Assembly: GCF_003284965.1 (NCBI RefSeq) | Contig: NZ_QMEW01000007.1 | Location: 124,001-188,000, forward strand | Length of the DNA stretch: 64,000 nt | Reading direction: 5' to 3' | Origin: Mycolicibacterium sp. GF69 | Lineage (GTDB): Bacteria > Actinomycetota > Actinomycetes > Mycobacteriales > Mycobacteriaceae | Part shown: one piece after another, positions 36,890 through 50,754 of the stretch | Numbering within the stretch: position 1 is the stretch's first letter | Layout: every line of letters begins with the position of its first letter | Position numbers and translations under genes: made by a program | Notes under the pieces: model-generated | What the model was told of the DNA's origin: nothing | Databases searched by the model: none | The model's input: the letters and a program-made list of their open reading frames with translations, nothing else

Positions 36890-37734
36890 TCCCCCGTGCG
36901 ACGGGCATACGCGCGAAGGGCGAACGGCGCGAACACCGCCGTCAGCACCAGGGACCAGATGATGGTGGCCAGCACGGGATGATGCAGTGGAAGCTGCGCG
37001 CTTTCCGGTGCCGGCCCGCCGTTGCCCCACAGTTCGCGCATCGCCTGAGCCAACGAGGACACCGGGTTCCATTCGGCGATCACCCGCAGCCAGTGCGGCA
37101 TGGGCTCGGTCGGCACAAATGTGTTGGCCAGAAACGTGATTGGAAACAGCACGGTGAACATCACGCCGTTGACGGCCTCGACACTGCGCAGCAGCGACCC
37201 GATCAGGATGCCGAACCAGATCATCCCGAAACCGAACACCAGCACGAGCGCGAAGGCCAGCACCGCTTCGGCGATGCTGCCACGGATACGCCAACCGATC
37301 GCCAGACCCGTCAGCGCCATCACCACCACACCCAGCGACGAATGCAGCAGGCTGGCGATGCTGCGTCCGATCAGCACCGACGACCGCGAAATCGGCAGTG
37401 ACCGGAAGCGGTCGATGATGCCCTTCTCCACGTCGGCCGTAATGCCCGACGCCACAACGAATGCCGAGAACACGATGGTCTGCGCCTGGATGCCGGGCAG
37501 CAGGAACTCACGATAGTTCGTACCGCCCGGACTGGCGATCGACGCGCCGAACACGAACGCGAACAGCAGCACGAACATGATCGGTTGCGCAGTGACGTCG
37601 CTCAACATCTCGGGCATGCGTTTGGTGTGGATCATGTTGCGTTTGACCATGATCCAGGACTGCTGGGCGAGATTGGTGCGCCGGACCGGCGCCGGTGACC
37701 GCCGATCGCGAGTCGGCGTCGCGAGGGTTTTCAC
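36886..37734 (-). CDS. ABC-2 type exporter permease (DrrB-like)
   Basis: The 282-residue protein has about six hydrophobic helices and the ABC-2 permease pattern: a cytoplasmic N-terminus ending in M-V-K-R-N-M-I-H-T-K-R, then F-R-S-L-P-I-S-R between helices. It pairs with the ATPase encoded immediately upstream, overlapping it by four bases (GTGA). The pair resembles daunorubicin-type DrrAB exporters. The cargo is unknown. It ends tail-to-tail with the phosphotransferase gene. Confidence 0.9.
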   Translation of the reverse strand: MKTLATPTRDRRSPAPVRRTNLAQQSWIMVKRNMIHTKRMPEMLSDVTAQPIMFVLLFAFVFGASIASPGGTNYREFLLPGIQAQTIVFSAFVVASGITADVEKGIIDRFRSLPISRSSVLIGRSIASLLHSSLGVVVMALTGLAIGWRIRGSIAEAVLAFALVLVFGFGMIWFGILIGSLLRSVEAVNGVMFTVLFPITFLANTFVPTEPMPHWLRVIAEWNPVSSLAQAMRELWGNGGPAPESAQLPLHHPVLATIIWSLVLTAVFAPFALRAYARRTGD

Positions 37735-38705
37735 GACTCGAATCCTTCTCGCTCGACGTCTCCTTCACTGCGGTGACCGGTCAACGAGAGGAAGACGTCG
37801 TCGAGGCTCGGGCGGGACAACCCGATGTCGTCGACGGCGATATTGCTTTCCCGCAGCCAACCCGCAACGCGGATCACATCGTCGAGGCCGGCGGCGGCCG
37901 TGGTGAGTTCGCGAGCGCCGGCGTTGACGAACACCTCGGCACCGGACTTGGCGAGCAGCGCCTGCGCGGCGGGAAGATCGTCGGCGTTTGTCACAGTGAC
38001 CACCAGGCTGGCGTTGCCCGCCTCCTGCTGCTTGAGTTGCAGTGGTGAACCCTCGGCGATGATGCGGCCCTTGTCGATCACCAGAATATTGTCGGCGAGT
38101 TGGTCGGCCTCCTCGAGATACTGCGTGGTCAGCAACAGCGTCGTGCCCTGCCGCACCAGGCCACGCAGCGCCTCCCACAGATCGCTTCGGCTGCGCGGAT
38201 CCAGCCCCGTGGTCGGCTCATCGAGGAACAGCACCGGCGGTGACGCGAGCAGGCTCACCGCGAGGTCGAGTCGGCGGCGCATACCGCCCGAGTAGGACTT
38301 GACCACGCGGTCGGCCGCATCGGTGAGTGAAAACTGTTCCAGCAGCTCATCTCCCAGCCGTTTGAGAGCTTTTCTGTGGATGCCGTAGAGCCCGCCGATC
38401 ATCCGGATGTTCTCGCGGCCCGTCAGCAGTTCGTCGACGGTGGCGACTTGACCGGTGAGACCCATGTTGCGGCGCACCTGGTCGGGTTCGCGGACGACGT
38501 CGTACCCCGCGACGCGAGCGGTGCCGCTGGTCGGTTCGGTCAACGTCGTCATCATCCGCACCGTGGTGGTCTTACCCGCGCCGTTGGGGCCCAGTAGACC
38601 CAGCACGGTGCCGGGCGCGACGGTGAAGCTGACGCCGTCGACTGCGGTGCCGGCCCCGAAGCGCTTCACCAGGTCGATCGCTTCGATGGCGGGTGCAGCA
38701 GGCAT
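37731..38705 (-). CDS. ABC exporter ATP-binding protein (DrrA-like)
   Basis: The 324-residue ATPase has Walker A G-P-N-G-A-G-K-T-T (residues 40-48), signature Y-S-G-G-M-R-R-R-L, Walker B V-L-F-L-D-E-P-T-T-G and the switch T-T-Q-Y-L-E-E. The C-terminal 90 residues match the DUF4162-type extension of the DrrA/CcmA group. It is translated just before the permease and the two should form a homodimeric-type exporter for a lipid or drug. It lies 19 bases downstream of the fatty acyl-AMP ligase stop on the same strand and might be co-transcribed with it. Confidence 0.92.
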   Translation of the reverse strand: MPAAPAIEAIDLVKRFGAGTAVDGVSFTVAPGTVLGLLGPNGAGKTTTVRMMTTLTEPTSGTARVAGYDVVREPDQVRRNMGLTGQVATVDELLTGRENIRMIGGLYGIHRKALKRLGDELLEQFSLTDAADRVVKSYSGGMRRRLDLAVSLLASPPVLFLDEPTTGLDPRSRSDLWEALRGLVRQGTTLLLTTQYLEEADQLADNILVIDKGRIIAEGSPLQLKQQEAGNASLVVTVTNADDLPAAQALLAKSGAEVFVNAGARELTTAAAGLDDVIRVAGWLRESNIAVDDIGLSRPSLDDVFLSLTGHRSEGDVEREGFES

Positions 38706-38723
38706 GACCCCGCGGCAATCGAA

Positions 38724-40358
38724 CTAGGTGACGAGCGAGACCGAGTTGCTGCGACGCAGCTTGCCCGACGGCGTTTTCGGGATGGTGCCCGGCCCGAGCA
38801 CGACGACGTTGCGCGGCCGCACGTCCACCTCGGCCACCACCTCGTGGGCGACGTGCTGCTCGATGCGGCGCACCTCGGCGGGATCCTGCCAGGAGTTGGA
38901 CTCGACGGCGACGGCGAACGTCTCACGCGAATGGCCGGCGTCGAGCCGCACGGCGACCGCACAGCCCGGGCGGACACCCTCGACGCGGCACGCCGCACGC
39001 TCGATGTCGGTCGGATAGATGTTGCGGCCGGCCATGATGATGACGTCCTTGACGCGGCCGCACACGACGATGTTGCCTTCGTCGGTCACATAGCCGAGAT
39101 CGCCGGTGTCATACCAGCCGTGCTCGTCCTGTGCCGGAATGAAACCGCCCATGGTCAGGTAGCCGGGCGTCAGCGATTCACCGCGAAGCTCGATGACGCC
39201 GACACCGCGCGGCGGCATGACGTCGCCGTGTTCGTCGATGACCCGGGCCTCGAGGTCGCGCAGCAGCGGCCCCAGCGAGGCCAGCCGCCGAGTGTTGCCC
39301 TTGGTGGCGGGCACCGCGCGGCGCAGTGCGGCCAGCAGGTCGGCGTCGACCTCGTCGACCACCAGGCCCGCACCGCACGGGGAGAACGACACCGCCAGGG
39401 TGGTCTCGGCCATGCCGTAAGCCGGCAGGATCGCATCCGGCTTCAGACCGAACGGCTTGCCGGCATCGAGTAGATCCTCGACGTCGGCCGGCTCGACGGG
39501 TTCGGCGCCCGAGAGCGCGAAGCGCAACGTCGACAGATCGAACTCACCCGGCTTGGCCTGCCGACGCAACCGCTTCGCGAACAGCGCGTACGCGAAGTTC
39601 GGCGCCGCGGTCATCGTGCCCTTGTACTTGTCGATGAGCTTGGCCCACAGCAGCGTGTCGCGCAGGAAGTCGATCGGCGTGACCTTGACCAACTCGGCGC
39701 CGAAGAACATCGGGATGGTCAGGAAGCCGACCATGCCCATATCGTGGAAACAGGGCAGCCAGCTGACCATGACGTCTTTGTCGACGTCGTACTCGGCACC
39801 GATGAACATCGCCTCGGCATTCGAGTAGATGTTGCGGTGGGTGATCTGTACTGCTTTGGGCGAGCCGGTCGAACCGGAGGTCAGCTGCATCAGCGCGAGA
39901 TCGTCCTCGTCGACGTCGATCGGATCGATCGGCTCCGACGCCAGGAGATCGGCCACCGTCAGGACCTTGATGCCCTGCTCCTCGAGCACCGGGATCGCGA
40001 CCATGAAGGGCTCGGAGACGACGACGGCCTTGGCCTCGATCATCCGGACGACGTTCATCGTGTCCTCGGCCCAGACCGCGAGGTCGGTGCGCGGGGTGGG
40101 CTGGTGCAGCATCGTCAGGCTGGCGCCACGCATCCACAGGCCCTGCGCGGTCGGGGCGATCTCCACCGGAAAACCGGCCAGCACGCCGACCGCGTCACCG
40201 AGACCGATGCCGGCCTTCGCGAGGCCGCCCGCGATGCAGCGGGCCCGCTCGTGCACCTCACCCCAGGTGTGGCGGACGGGTTCGTACGGTTCACCGGTGA
40301 CCATGCCCGTCGTGACGGTGCGGGCATTGCGGTACATCTTCTCGGTGAATCGGCTCAC
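38724..40358 (-). CDS. Fatty acyl-AMP/CoA ligase (Pks16/FadD type)
   Basis: The 544-residue ANL-family adenylate-forming enzyme has the ATP-binding loop [12 protein letters not shown] (about residue 170), the Y-D-T-G-D-L-G-Y motif, and the C-terminal lysine in [10 protein letters not shown]. The position before ispE/ksgA and after pth matches M. tuberculosis pks16 (Rv1013), a misnamed FAAL-like protein. It probably activates a fatty acid as acyl-adenylate; the acceptor is unknown. I prefer the second of two adjacent GTGs (40358), five bases after GAGGAGG. Confidence 0.88.
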   Translation of the reverse strand: MSRFTEKMYRNARTVTTGMVTGEPYEPVRHTWGEVHERARCIAGGLAKAGIGLGDAVGVLAGFPVEIAPTAQGLWMRGASLTMLHQPTPRTDLAVWAEDTMNVVRMIEAKAVVVSEPFMVAIPVLEEQGIKVLTVADLLASEPIDPIDVDEDDLALMQLTSGSTGSPKAVQITHRNIYSNAEAMFIGAEYDVDKDVMVSWLPCFHDMGMVGFLTIPMFFGAELVKVTPIDFLRDTLLWAKLIDKYKGTMTAAPNFAYALFAKRLRRQAKPGEFDLSTLRFALSGAEPVEPADVEDLLDAGKPFGLKPDAILPAYGMAETTLAVSFSPCGAGLVVDEVDADLLAALRRAVPATKGNTRRLASLGPLLRDLEARVIDEHGDVMPPRGVGVIELRGESLTPGYLTMGGFIPAQDEHGWYDTGDLGYVTDEGNIVVCGRVKDVIIMAGRNIYPTDIERAACRVEGVRPGCAVAVRLDAGHSRETFAVAVESNSWQDPAEVRRIEQHVAHEVVAEVDVRPRNVVVLGPGTIPKTPSGKLRRSNSVSLVT

Positions 40359-40739
40359 CACGACCTCCTCGGTTTCCGGAGCCGGGGCGCCGGCGACGTC
40401 TGCATCTGCGCAAACGTCCTCTTGTCATGCTCCGCCTGATCAGAAGTGCTGTCGCGACGGCGCGCACACAAATCGGGAGCGGTTGAGTCTCGAAATGGTG
40501 ATGCACCGACACCTGCGCCATATCCGACAAGACGCCCACCGAGGTCTCCGGCGGGAAAGAAAGTCGCGTCCGATGCCTGACAGCTAGTCTTCACCGCTGC
40601 TCATCTTAAGCAACTCTTAAGTAACCGCCAAACTCACCCGAGAATTGAGGTCTGAGTCACATTCCAGTCGCCGAGCGCTCAACTCTGTACGGAATGCGCA
40701 AGGTTTTGCGTACCAGGCTGCGCGCTCGCGGGAATACGT
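40359..40739. other. Gene-free gap of about 380 bases
   Basis: This stretch separates the FAAL start from the ispE stop. It contains a TCTTAAG direct repeat (around 40603-40620, TTAAG-rich on both strands) that may be part of the FAAL promoter region. No ORF with mycobacterial codon character, no tRNA and no strong terminator hairpin is evident. Confidence 0.5.
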
Positions 40740-41711
40740 TCACGCCGTCGACGGCGCCGGCACCACCCGGGCGCCTTGAACGGGTCCGCTGGCCACCCGC
40801 ACGGTGCGGCACACGCCCGCGCCGGACAACTGCGCGCCGACGTCCACCGCCGCGCCCGCCGACGCGCAGAGGAACGCACACGTCGGCCCCGATCCCGACA
40901 CGATGCCGGCCAGCGCCCCGGCCTCGGCGCCTGCCCGCAGCGTGCGGCGCAACTCCGGATTGAGGCGCAGCGCCGCCGACTGCAGGTCGTTACCGAGCAG
41001 CGGGGCGAGCTCACTCGGATCGCCGGACGCCAGCGCGGCCAGCATCGGCTCCGGATCGTCGAGTCTCGGCGGTGCGTCGCGCTCCGATCCGGCCGTCTCC
41101 CGCAGCCGATCGATCTCGGCGAACACCGCAGGCGTCGAGAGCCCGCCGGCAGCGAACGCCAACACCCAGTGGAACGTGGTGCGCGCAAGCACCGTCGCCA
41201 GCTCCTCACCGCGACCGGTGCCGAGCGCCGTCCCGCCGTGCAGCGCGAACGGCACGTCGCTGCCGAGCTGGGCCGCCAGCGCATGGAGATCACGTCGCGG
41301 CACACCCAGTTCCCAGAGCGTGTTCATCGCCACCAGCACTGCAGCGGCGTCGGCGCTGCCACCTGCCATTCCGCCGGCCACCGGAATCGACTTCTCAATC
41401 GCGATCGCCACGTCCGGTGCCCGGCCCACGTGCTGGGCCATTAACTCCGCCGCCCGCCACGCGAGGTTGCGCTCGTCGACCGGGAGCGACTCGGCTCCTT
41501 CACCGGACATCTCCAACGACAGCACGTCGGCGTTGCGGACGGTGACCTCGTCGAGCAGCGAGACGGCGTGGAAAACGGTGGTCAGCTCGTGGTATCCGTC
41601 GTCGCGGCGGTCACCCACCTCGAGGTAGAGGTTGACCTTGCCGGGCACCCGCACGGTGACCGACCCGGTGGGGACCCACTCCGAGGCGGTGTTTCCGTTC
41701 CAGCCTGACAC
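40740..41711 (-). CDS. ispE: 4-diphosphocytidyl-2-C-methyl-D-erythritol kinase
   Basis: The 323-residue GHMP kinase phosphorylates CDP-methylerythritol in the MEP isoprenoid pathway. It has P-G-K-V-N-L-Y-L near residue 24, [15 protein letters not shown] (phosphate loop, around residue 110) and the C-terminal G-S-G-P-T-C-A motif. It lies after ksgA in the minus-strand order rpfB-ksgA-ispE, but the kinase gene is inserted on the opposite strand. A TAGGGT -10 box six bases before the GTG indicates a leaderless transcript of its own. Confidence 0.95.
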   Translation of the reverse strand: MSGWNGNTASEWVPTGSVTVRVPGKVNLYLEVGDRRDDGYHELTTVFHAVSLLDEVTVRNADVLSLEMSGEGAESLPVDERNLAWRAAELMAQHVGRAPDVAIAIEKSIPVAGGMAGGSADAAAVLVAMNTLWELGVPRRDLHALAAQLGSDVPFALHGGTALGTGRGEELATVLARTTFHWVLAFAAGGLSTPAVFAEIDRLRETAGSERDAPPRLDDPEPMLAALASGDPSELAPLLGNDLQSAALRLNPELRRTLRAGAEAGALAGIVSGSGPTCAFLCASAGAAVDVGAQLSGAGVCRTVRVASGPVQGARVVPAPSTA

Positions 41712-41717
41712 GGCACG

Positions 41718-41723
41718 ACCCTA
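41718..41723 (-). promoter_or_regulatory. ispE: -10 box TAGGGT, leaderless promoter of ispE
   Basis: On the minus strand TAGGGT is followed by six bases and the GTG start at 41711, fitting TANNNT-N6-start. Confidence 0.5.
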
Positions 41724-41735
41724 TCGGAGCCGCAC

Positions 41736-41741
41736 TAACCT
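41736..41741 (+). promoter_or_regulatory. -10 box TAACCT, leaderless promoter of the Ser/Thr kinase
   Basis: TAACCT is followed by six bases and the GTG start at 41748. It faces the ispE -10 box 12 bases away, so the two polymerases compete for a very small region. Confidence 0.5.
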
Positions 41742-41747
41742 GGGAGC

Positions 41748-42539
41748 GTGCTGTCCGCCGGCGACCGGTTCGGGGATTATGTGGTCGACGAGGCTCTCGG
41801 CCGCGGCGGATCCGCCACGGTGTACCGGGTGCACGACGCCGAGAATCCGGCACGGGTGGTCGCGCTGAAGGCCCTCGACGAACACAATCGCGATCGGGCC
41901 CACGTGGCCCGGCTGCGGCGGGAATTCGAATTCGCCAATGGGCTGGACCACCCCCACCTCGTGACGGTGTACGAGCGTGGTCCCGGCTGGCTGACGATGG
42001 AGCTGATCGCGGGCGGCGGTGTGCAGCACCTCCGAACGGTGCCCGATCGCCTCGCGGCGCTGGGCCAGATCGCCGACGCACTGGACTACGTCCACAATCG
42101 GGCGATTGTGCACTGTGACGTCAAACCCGCCAACATCCTCGTCGAACCCGACGGCTCGCGCGCCGTGCTCATCGACTTCGGGGTCGCCGTCACGGTCAGC
42201 GACGACATCTGTCGTCGCCCGACGCAGGTGGAGGCGTCGCTGCCGTACTCGGCGCCGGAGCTTCTCGCTGGGCGAGCACCGTCAGAGGCAACCGACGAAT
42301 ACGCCCTGGCCTGCACGGCGATCGAGCTGATCACCGGCGCTCCGCCGTTTCAGGTGGACTCCCGGGTGGGTCTGGTCGACGCACACCTGCATCGCCCGCC
42401 GCCGCGGCTCTCCCGTGAGATCGACTGGCTGCCACGCGCGTTCGACTCGATCATGGCCAAGGCGTTGTCGAAGGCGCCCACGGACCGCTACCAGTCCTGC
42501 CGCGAGTTCATCGCGTTGATCACCCGCGCGTTGCTGTAG
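41748..42539 (+). CDS. Soluble Ser/Thr protein kinase (non-RD)
   Basis: The 263-residue protein is a bare Hanks-type kinase domain: glycine loop G-R-G-G-S-A-T-V (residues 18-25), VALK lysine K41, catalytic loop H-C-D-V-K-P-A-N (D124), D-F-G (143-145) and A-P-E. All phosphotransfer residues are present. The arginine normally before the catalytic aspartate is cysteine, so it is a non-RD kinase, less likely to need activation-loop phosphorylation. It has no transmembrane helix, PASTA or other sensor domain. It sits divergently between ispE and ksgA, where no kinase is expected from the M. tuberculosis order. Substrate unknown. Confidence 0.88.
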   Translation: MLSAGDRFGDYVVDEALGRGGSATVYRVHDAENPARVVALKALDEHNRDRAHVARLRREFEFANGLDHPHLVTVYERGPGWLTMELIAGGGVQHLRTVPDRLAALGQIADALDYVHNRAIVHCDVKPANILVEPDGSRAVLIDFGVAVTVSDDICRRPTQVEASLPYSAPELLAGRAPSEATDEYALACTAIELITGAPPFQVDSRVGLVDAHLHRPPPRLSREIDWLPRAFDSIMAKALSKAPTDRYQSCREFIALITRALL

Positions 42540-42559
42540 CCCCCGCGATTACAGCCCGG

Positions 42560-44625
<2,066 letters not shown>

Positions 44626-44695
44626 CTATCGGACGAGCGCGGCTGCCTGATGCGCTTCGCTTTTGATCACAGCACGGTAACGAAAGAGCCCGGGG

Positions 44696-45544
44696 TCAGC
44701 AACTCGCAAGGCCGTAGGCGCGCTGCGCCGCGGCAGTAGTTTCGATTGCAATTACTTCCGCGGGCTTGCCGATGATCTCGGCCAGCGCCCGCACAGTGTA
44801 GGGCAGGCAGTACGGCTCGTTGGGCGCACCGCGATAGGGGTGCGGTGTGAGGAACGGTGCGTCGGTCTCGACGAGCATTTGCCCGACGGGGATCAGCTTC
44901 GCGGCTTCCTGCAGCGCTCTGGCGTTCTTGAAGCTGACGGTGCCCGACAAGCTCAGTAGCCAGCCCTGGTCGACGCATTCTCTGGCCATCTCGGGCCCCG
45001 ACGAAAAGCAGTGGAAGATCACAGTGTCCGGGGCGCCTTCGGCGGCCAGGACGTCGAGGATCTGCGCATCGGCCTCGCGGTTGTGGATCATCAGCGGTTT
45101 ACCCGTGCGCTTGGCGAGCTCGATGTGCCACGCGAATGCGTCGCGCTGAGTGGCCGGCTCCGCGCATCCATCCAGCTTGCCCGGCCAGTACAGGTCGAGA
45201 CCGGTCTCGCCGACCGCGACGACGCGCGGGTGCCCGGCGAGCCGCTCGATGAGGGTCTTGGCCTCTTCGGTCAGCGCGTCGGTCCGCGTGGGGTGCAGCG
45301 CGACCGCGGCGTAGACCCGCTCGTCGGCCTCGGCGGCCTCGGTAACCCAGCGCGCCGACTCGAGGTCGTCGGCGATGGTCACGACGGCCTGCACGCCGAC
45401 CGCGGCGGCCCGGTCGACGATCGCGGTGACGCTCGCCGCGTCTGTCGCGCCGCACGCGTCGAGGTGGGTGTGCGCGTCGATCAGCGGGCTCAGCGGAGCC
45501 GGGGCCGGTGGCTGGTCCCTTCTGCCTGGGCGCTTCTCGCTCAC
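44696..45544 (-). CDS. tatD: TatD family metal-dependent deoxyribonuclease
   Basis: The 282-residue TIM-barrel hydrolase has D-A-H-T-H-L-D at the N-terminus (metal ligands), G-E-T-G-L-D-L-Y, M-I-H-N-R-E-A, F-H-C-F-S-S-G and E-T-D-A-P-F-L. It is expected to be a 3'-5' exonuclease/repair enzyme. The GTG at 45544 directly follows a TATGGT -10 box by six bases, so the transcript is leaderless; the open frame extends much further upstream, but that part runs antisense inside metG. Order tatD-rpfB-ksgA matches M. tuberculosis. Confidence 0.93.
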   Translation of the reverse strand: MSEKRPGRRDQPPAPAPLSPLIDAHTHLDACGATDAASVTAIVDRAAAVGVQAVVTIADDLESARWVTEAAEADERVYAAVALHPTRTDALTEEAKTLIERLAGHPRVVAVGETGLDLYWPGKLDGCAEPATQRDAFAWHIELAKRTGKPLMIHNREADAQILDVLAAEGAPDTVIFHCFSSGPEMARECVDQGWLLSLSGTVSFKNARALQEAAKLIPVGQMLVETDAPFLTPHPYRGAPNEPYCLPYTVRALAEIIGKPAEVIAIETTAAAQRAYGLASC

Positions 45545-45550
45545 CGCCAC

Positions 45551-45560
45551 ACCATAAGCT
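45551..45560. promoter_or_regulatory. Back-to-back -10 boxes of tatD and metG sharing one TA
   Basis: ACCATAAGCT contains TATGGT on the minus strand (complement of 45551-45556, six bases before the tatD GTG) and TAAGCT on the plus strand (45555-45560, eight bases before the metG ATG). The two -10 hexamers share the central TA at 45555-45556. Both genes should be leaderless. Confidence 0.55.
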
Positions 45561-45568
45561 GAGTTCAA

Positions 45569-48474
<2,906 letters not shown>

Positions 48475-48481
48475 CCGTATA

Positions 48482-48497
48482 TGTGACGCACGTCACC
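48482..48497. promoter_or_regulatory. Candidate CRP/FNR-family site
   Basis: TGTGA-CGCACG-TCACC matches the mycobacterial Crp consensus TGTGA-N6-TCACA in nine of ten arm positions, and its core GTGACG/CGTCAC is a perfect palindrome. Its centre lies about 45 bases before the predicted transcript start of the first flavoprotein-sigma cassette, near the class II activator position. Confidence 0.55.
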
Positions 48498-48500
48498 ATC

Positions 48501-48527
48501 TGTCACGTCCGGCCGTCCAGCGGTGTC
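48501..48527 (+). promoter_or_regulatory. ECF41-type promoter, cassette 1
   Basis: TGTCACG (48501-48507), 16 bases, then TGTC (48524-48527), close to the known ECF41 promoter form TGTCACA-N16-CGTC. It lies nine bases before the flavoprotein ATG. The same arrangement precedes the second cassette. Confidence 0.65.
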
Positions 48528-48535
48528 TAGAGGGC

Positions 48536-49753
48536 ATGACTGATTTCAACACTGATCCCAATGCACCCAAAACACACCACGAACGCACCCGGGTCGTCGT
48601 CATCGGCGGCGGCTACTCCGGAACGCTGGCGGCCAACCACCTGCGTTCTGCCCGTGAAATCGACATCACGATGGTCAACCCGCGACCGAAGTTCGTCGAA
48701 CGAATCCGGCTGCACCAGTTCGTGGCCGGCGGCTACGACGCGAGCGTCGACTACACGACGCTGCTCGGCGAGGGGATCCGGCTCGTGGTCGACACCGCAA
48801 CCCGTATCGACTCCGCGGCGCGCACCGTGTCTCTGGCATCCGGCGGCGAGCTCGGATACGACTACCTGATCTACGCGGTCGGCAGCACCGGCGCAGTGCC
48901 GGCAGGCATCCCCGGCGCAGCCGAATTCGCCTATTCTGTCGCCGAACTCGAGCAGGCCGAGCTGCTGCGCGCGACATTGGAAGAGTTGCACCCGGCGGCT
49001 CCGGTCACCGTCGTCGGCGGTGGCCTGACCGGCATCGAGACGGCCACCGAACTCGCCGAGCAGGGCCGCAGGGTCACCCTGGTGTGTGGCGGCCGGCTGG
49101 GACCGTCGCTGTCCGAACCCGGCCGGCGCTCGATCGCCATGGCAATGGGCAAGCTCGGGGTGACCGTCATGGAGAACGACACCGTCGTCGAGGTCCGCGC
49201 CGACGCGGTGGTCTTCGAAGATGGCGCCGTCCGCCCGAGCGCGGTCACCGTCTGGGCCGCCGGTTTCGGGGTGCCCGAGTTGGCGACCGCCAGCGGATTG
49301 CACACCGACGCTGTCGGTCGTCTCGTCACCGACGAAACGCTGACCAGCGTCGACGATGAGCGTATCGTCGCCGCCGGTGACTGTGCCGCGCCATCGAACC
49401 AGCCGCTGCGGATGTGCTGTGCGACAGCCACCCAGCTCGCTCCGCAGGCGGCCAATACCGTGCTGAGCCGCATCGCGGGCACCGCGCCCGCCGAGTTCCA
49501 ATACGCCTATGGCGGATCCTGCATCAGCCTGGGCCGGCGCGCCGCGACGCTGCAGTTCACCCGGAAGGACGACACCGCGGTGGACGTCTACCTGGGCGGC
49601 CGGGCGGTCGCCGCGTTCAAGGAGGCGGTGTGCAGGGGCACGCTGTGGGCGATGCGACGCTCGGCCCGCAAACCGGACTGGACGTTCTGGCTCAAGGGCG
49701 GTCCGCGCCCCGAGCAGCCGGTGCCGGCGCCGAAGGTGGTCACGCAGACGTGA
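48536..49753 (+). CDS. NDH-2-like FAD/NAD(P)-dependent oxidoreductase, copy 1
   Basis: The 405-residue flavoprotein has two dinucleotide-binding motifs, V-V-V-I-G-G-G-Y-S-G (about residue 21) and V-V-G-G-G-L-T-G-I-E-T, and the FAD segment A-A-G-D-C-A-A-P. The overall layout is that of type II NADH dehydrogenase/NDH-like oxidoreductases. There is no C-terminal transmembrane helix, so it may be soluble. ECF41 sigma factors are usually paired with such oxidoreductases. The sigma gene starts inside its stop codon (GTGA). A homologous protein is encoded 1 kb downstream. Confidence 0.85.
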   Translation: MTDFNTDPNAPKTHHERTRVVVIGGGYSGTLAANHLRSAREIDITMVNPRPKFVERIRLHQFVAGGYDASVDYTTLLGEGIRLVVDTATRIDSAARTVSLASGGELGYDYLIYAVGSTGAVPAGIPGAAEFAYSVAELEQAELLRATLEELHPAAPVTVVGGGLTGIETATELAEQGRRVTLVCGGRLGPSLSEPGRRSIAMAMGKLGVTVMENDTVVEVRADAVVFEDGAVRPSAVTVWAAGFGVPELATASGLHTDAVGRLVTDETLTSVDDERIVAAGDCAAPSNQPLRMCCATATQLAPQAANTVLSRIAGTAPAEFQYAYGGSCISLGRRAATLQFTRKDDTAVDVYLGGRAVAAFKEAVCRGTLWAMRRSARKPDWTFWLKGGPRPEQPVPAPKVVTQT

Positions 49754-50649
49754 TCACCTCAGGCGAACACGCCGACCGGTTCACCGTGCTGCGGCCGCTG
49801 CTGTTCACGATCGCCTACGAGATCCTCGGCAGCGCAACCGAATCCGACGATGTGCTGCAGGACAGCTATCTGCGCTGGGCCGACGTCGATCTCGCCACGG
49901 TGCGCGACACGAAGTCGTATCTGGCGCAGCTGGTGACCCGCGAGGCGCTCAACGCGTTGCGAGCGAGGTCGCGCCGGCAGGAAGAGTACGTCGGTCCCTG
50001 GCTGCCCGAACCGCTGCTGCTCGACTCCCGTGACGCCTCTGCCGATGTCGTGCTGGCCGAGTCGGTCTCGATGGCGATGTTGGTACTGCTCGAAACACTG
50101 ACACCGGATGAGCGCGCCGTTTTCGTGCTGCGCGAGGTGTTCGGCTTCGACTACGACGAGATCGCCGGCGCCATCGGGAAGTCGGCGTCGGCCGCGCGTC
50201 AGATGGCGCACCGCGCCCGCGAACACGTGCACGCCCGGCGCAACCGCTTCGGCCCGGTGGATGAACGGCGGACCGAGCAGATCACCGAGCAGTTCCTGGC
50301 CGCGGCGGCCACCGGCGACATCGCGGGGCCGATGTCGCTGCTGTCCCCGGGCGTCACGTGGACCGCCGACCACGGCGGCAAGGCCCCGGCGATCCGCAGG
50401 CCCGTCGTCGGCGCGCGACGGGTGGCCGCGCTCATGGCACGGCTGTTCCAGGTCGCCAGGGAGACGCCCGAGATCCGCTTCGAGACGGCGATCTACAACA
50501 GTGCGCCGACGGTGGTCGTCTACAGCGGCGACCGCCTGGAGGGCCTCTTCGTGTTCGAGGTGATCGACGACAAGATCACGAACCTGTATGCGATGCGCAA
50601 TCCGGACAAGCTGACGGGCATCACGATTCCTCGCAGGATCAGCCGATAG
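49750..50649 (+). CDS. ECF41-family RNA polymerase sigma factor (SigJ-like), copy 1
   Basis: The 299-residue sigma factor has sigma-2 (L-F-T-I-A-Y-E-I-L-G-S) and sigma-4 domains plus a SnoaL-like C-terminal extension that regulates activity in this group. The ECF41 marker motifs are present: W-L-P-E-P in the linker (about residue 84), a D-H-G-G-K box (cf. DGGGK) and N-P-D-K-L near the end. It starts at a GTG overlapping the flavoprotein stop. No anti-sigma gene is adjacent; the C-terminal domain is thought to replace it. It probably reads the TGTCAC-N16/17-TGTC promoters here. Confidence 0.88.
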   Translation: MITSGEHADRFTVLRPLLFTIAYEILGSATESDDVLQDSYLRWADVDLATVRDTKSYLAQLVTREALNALRARSRRQEEYVGPWLPEPLLLDSRDASADVVLAESVSMAMLVLLETLTPDERAVFVLREVFGFDYDEIAGAIGKSASAARQMAHRAREHVHARRNRFGPVDERRTEQITEQFLAAAATGDIAGPMSLLSPGVTWTADHGGKAPAIRRPVVGARRVAALMARLFQVARETPEIRFETAIYNSAPTVVVYSGDRLEGLFVFEVIDDKITNLYAMRNPDKLTGITIPRRISR

Positions 50650-50676
50650 TGAGCTGCGCCACATTCCGTCGGGAGA

Positions 50677-50703
50677 TGTCACACTGCCCAGATGCGCGGT
50701 GTC
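50677..50703 (+). promoter_or_regulatory. ECF41-type promoter, cassette 2
   Basis: TGTCACA (50677-50683), 16 bases, then TGTC (50700-50703). The -35 element is the exact ECF41 consensus and the spacing equals that of cassette 1. It lies 51 bases upstream of the second flavoprotein gene. Confidence 0.7.
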
Positions 50704-50754
50704 TTGAGGACAGACCGGTTCTGAGCTGAGCCGGAGGACACCGAGGAGATCGAC

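Noticed and set aside
40496..40587. Small plus-strand ORF in the gap before the FAAL gene
   Set aside because: No ribosome binding site, arginine/histidine-rich shadow composition and no recognisable homology.
42112..42126. H-C-D in the kinase catalytic loop as a sign of a pseudokinase
   Set aside because: The catalytic aspartate, lysine, asparagine and D-F-G are intact; only the RD arginine is changed.
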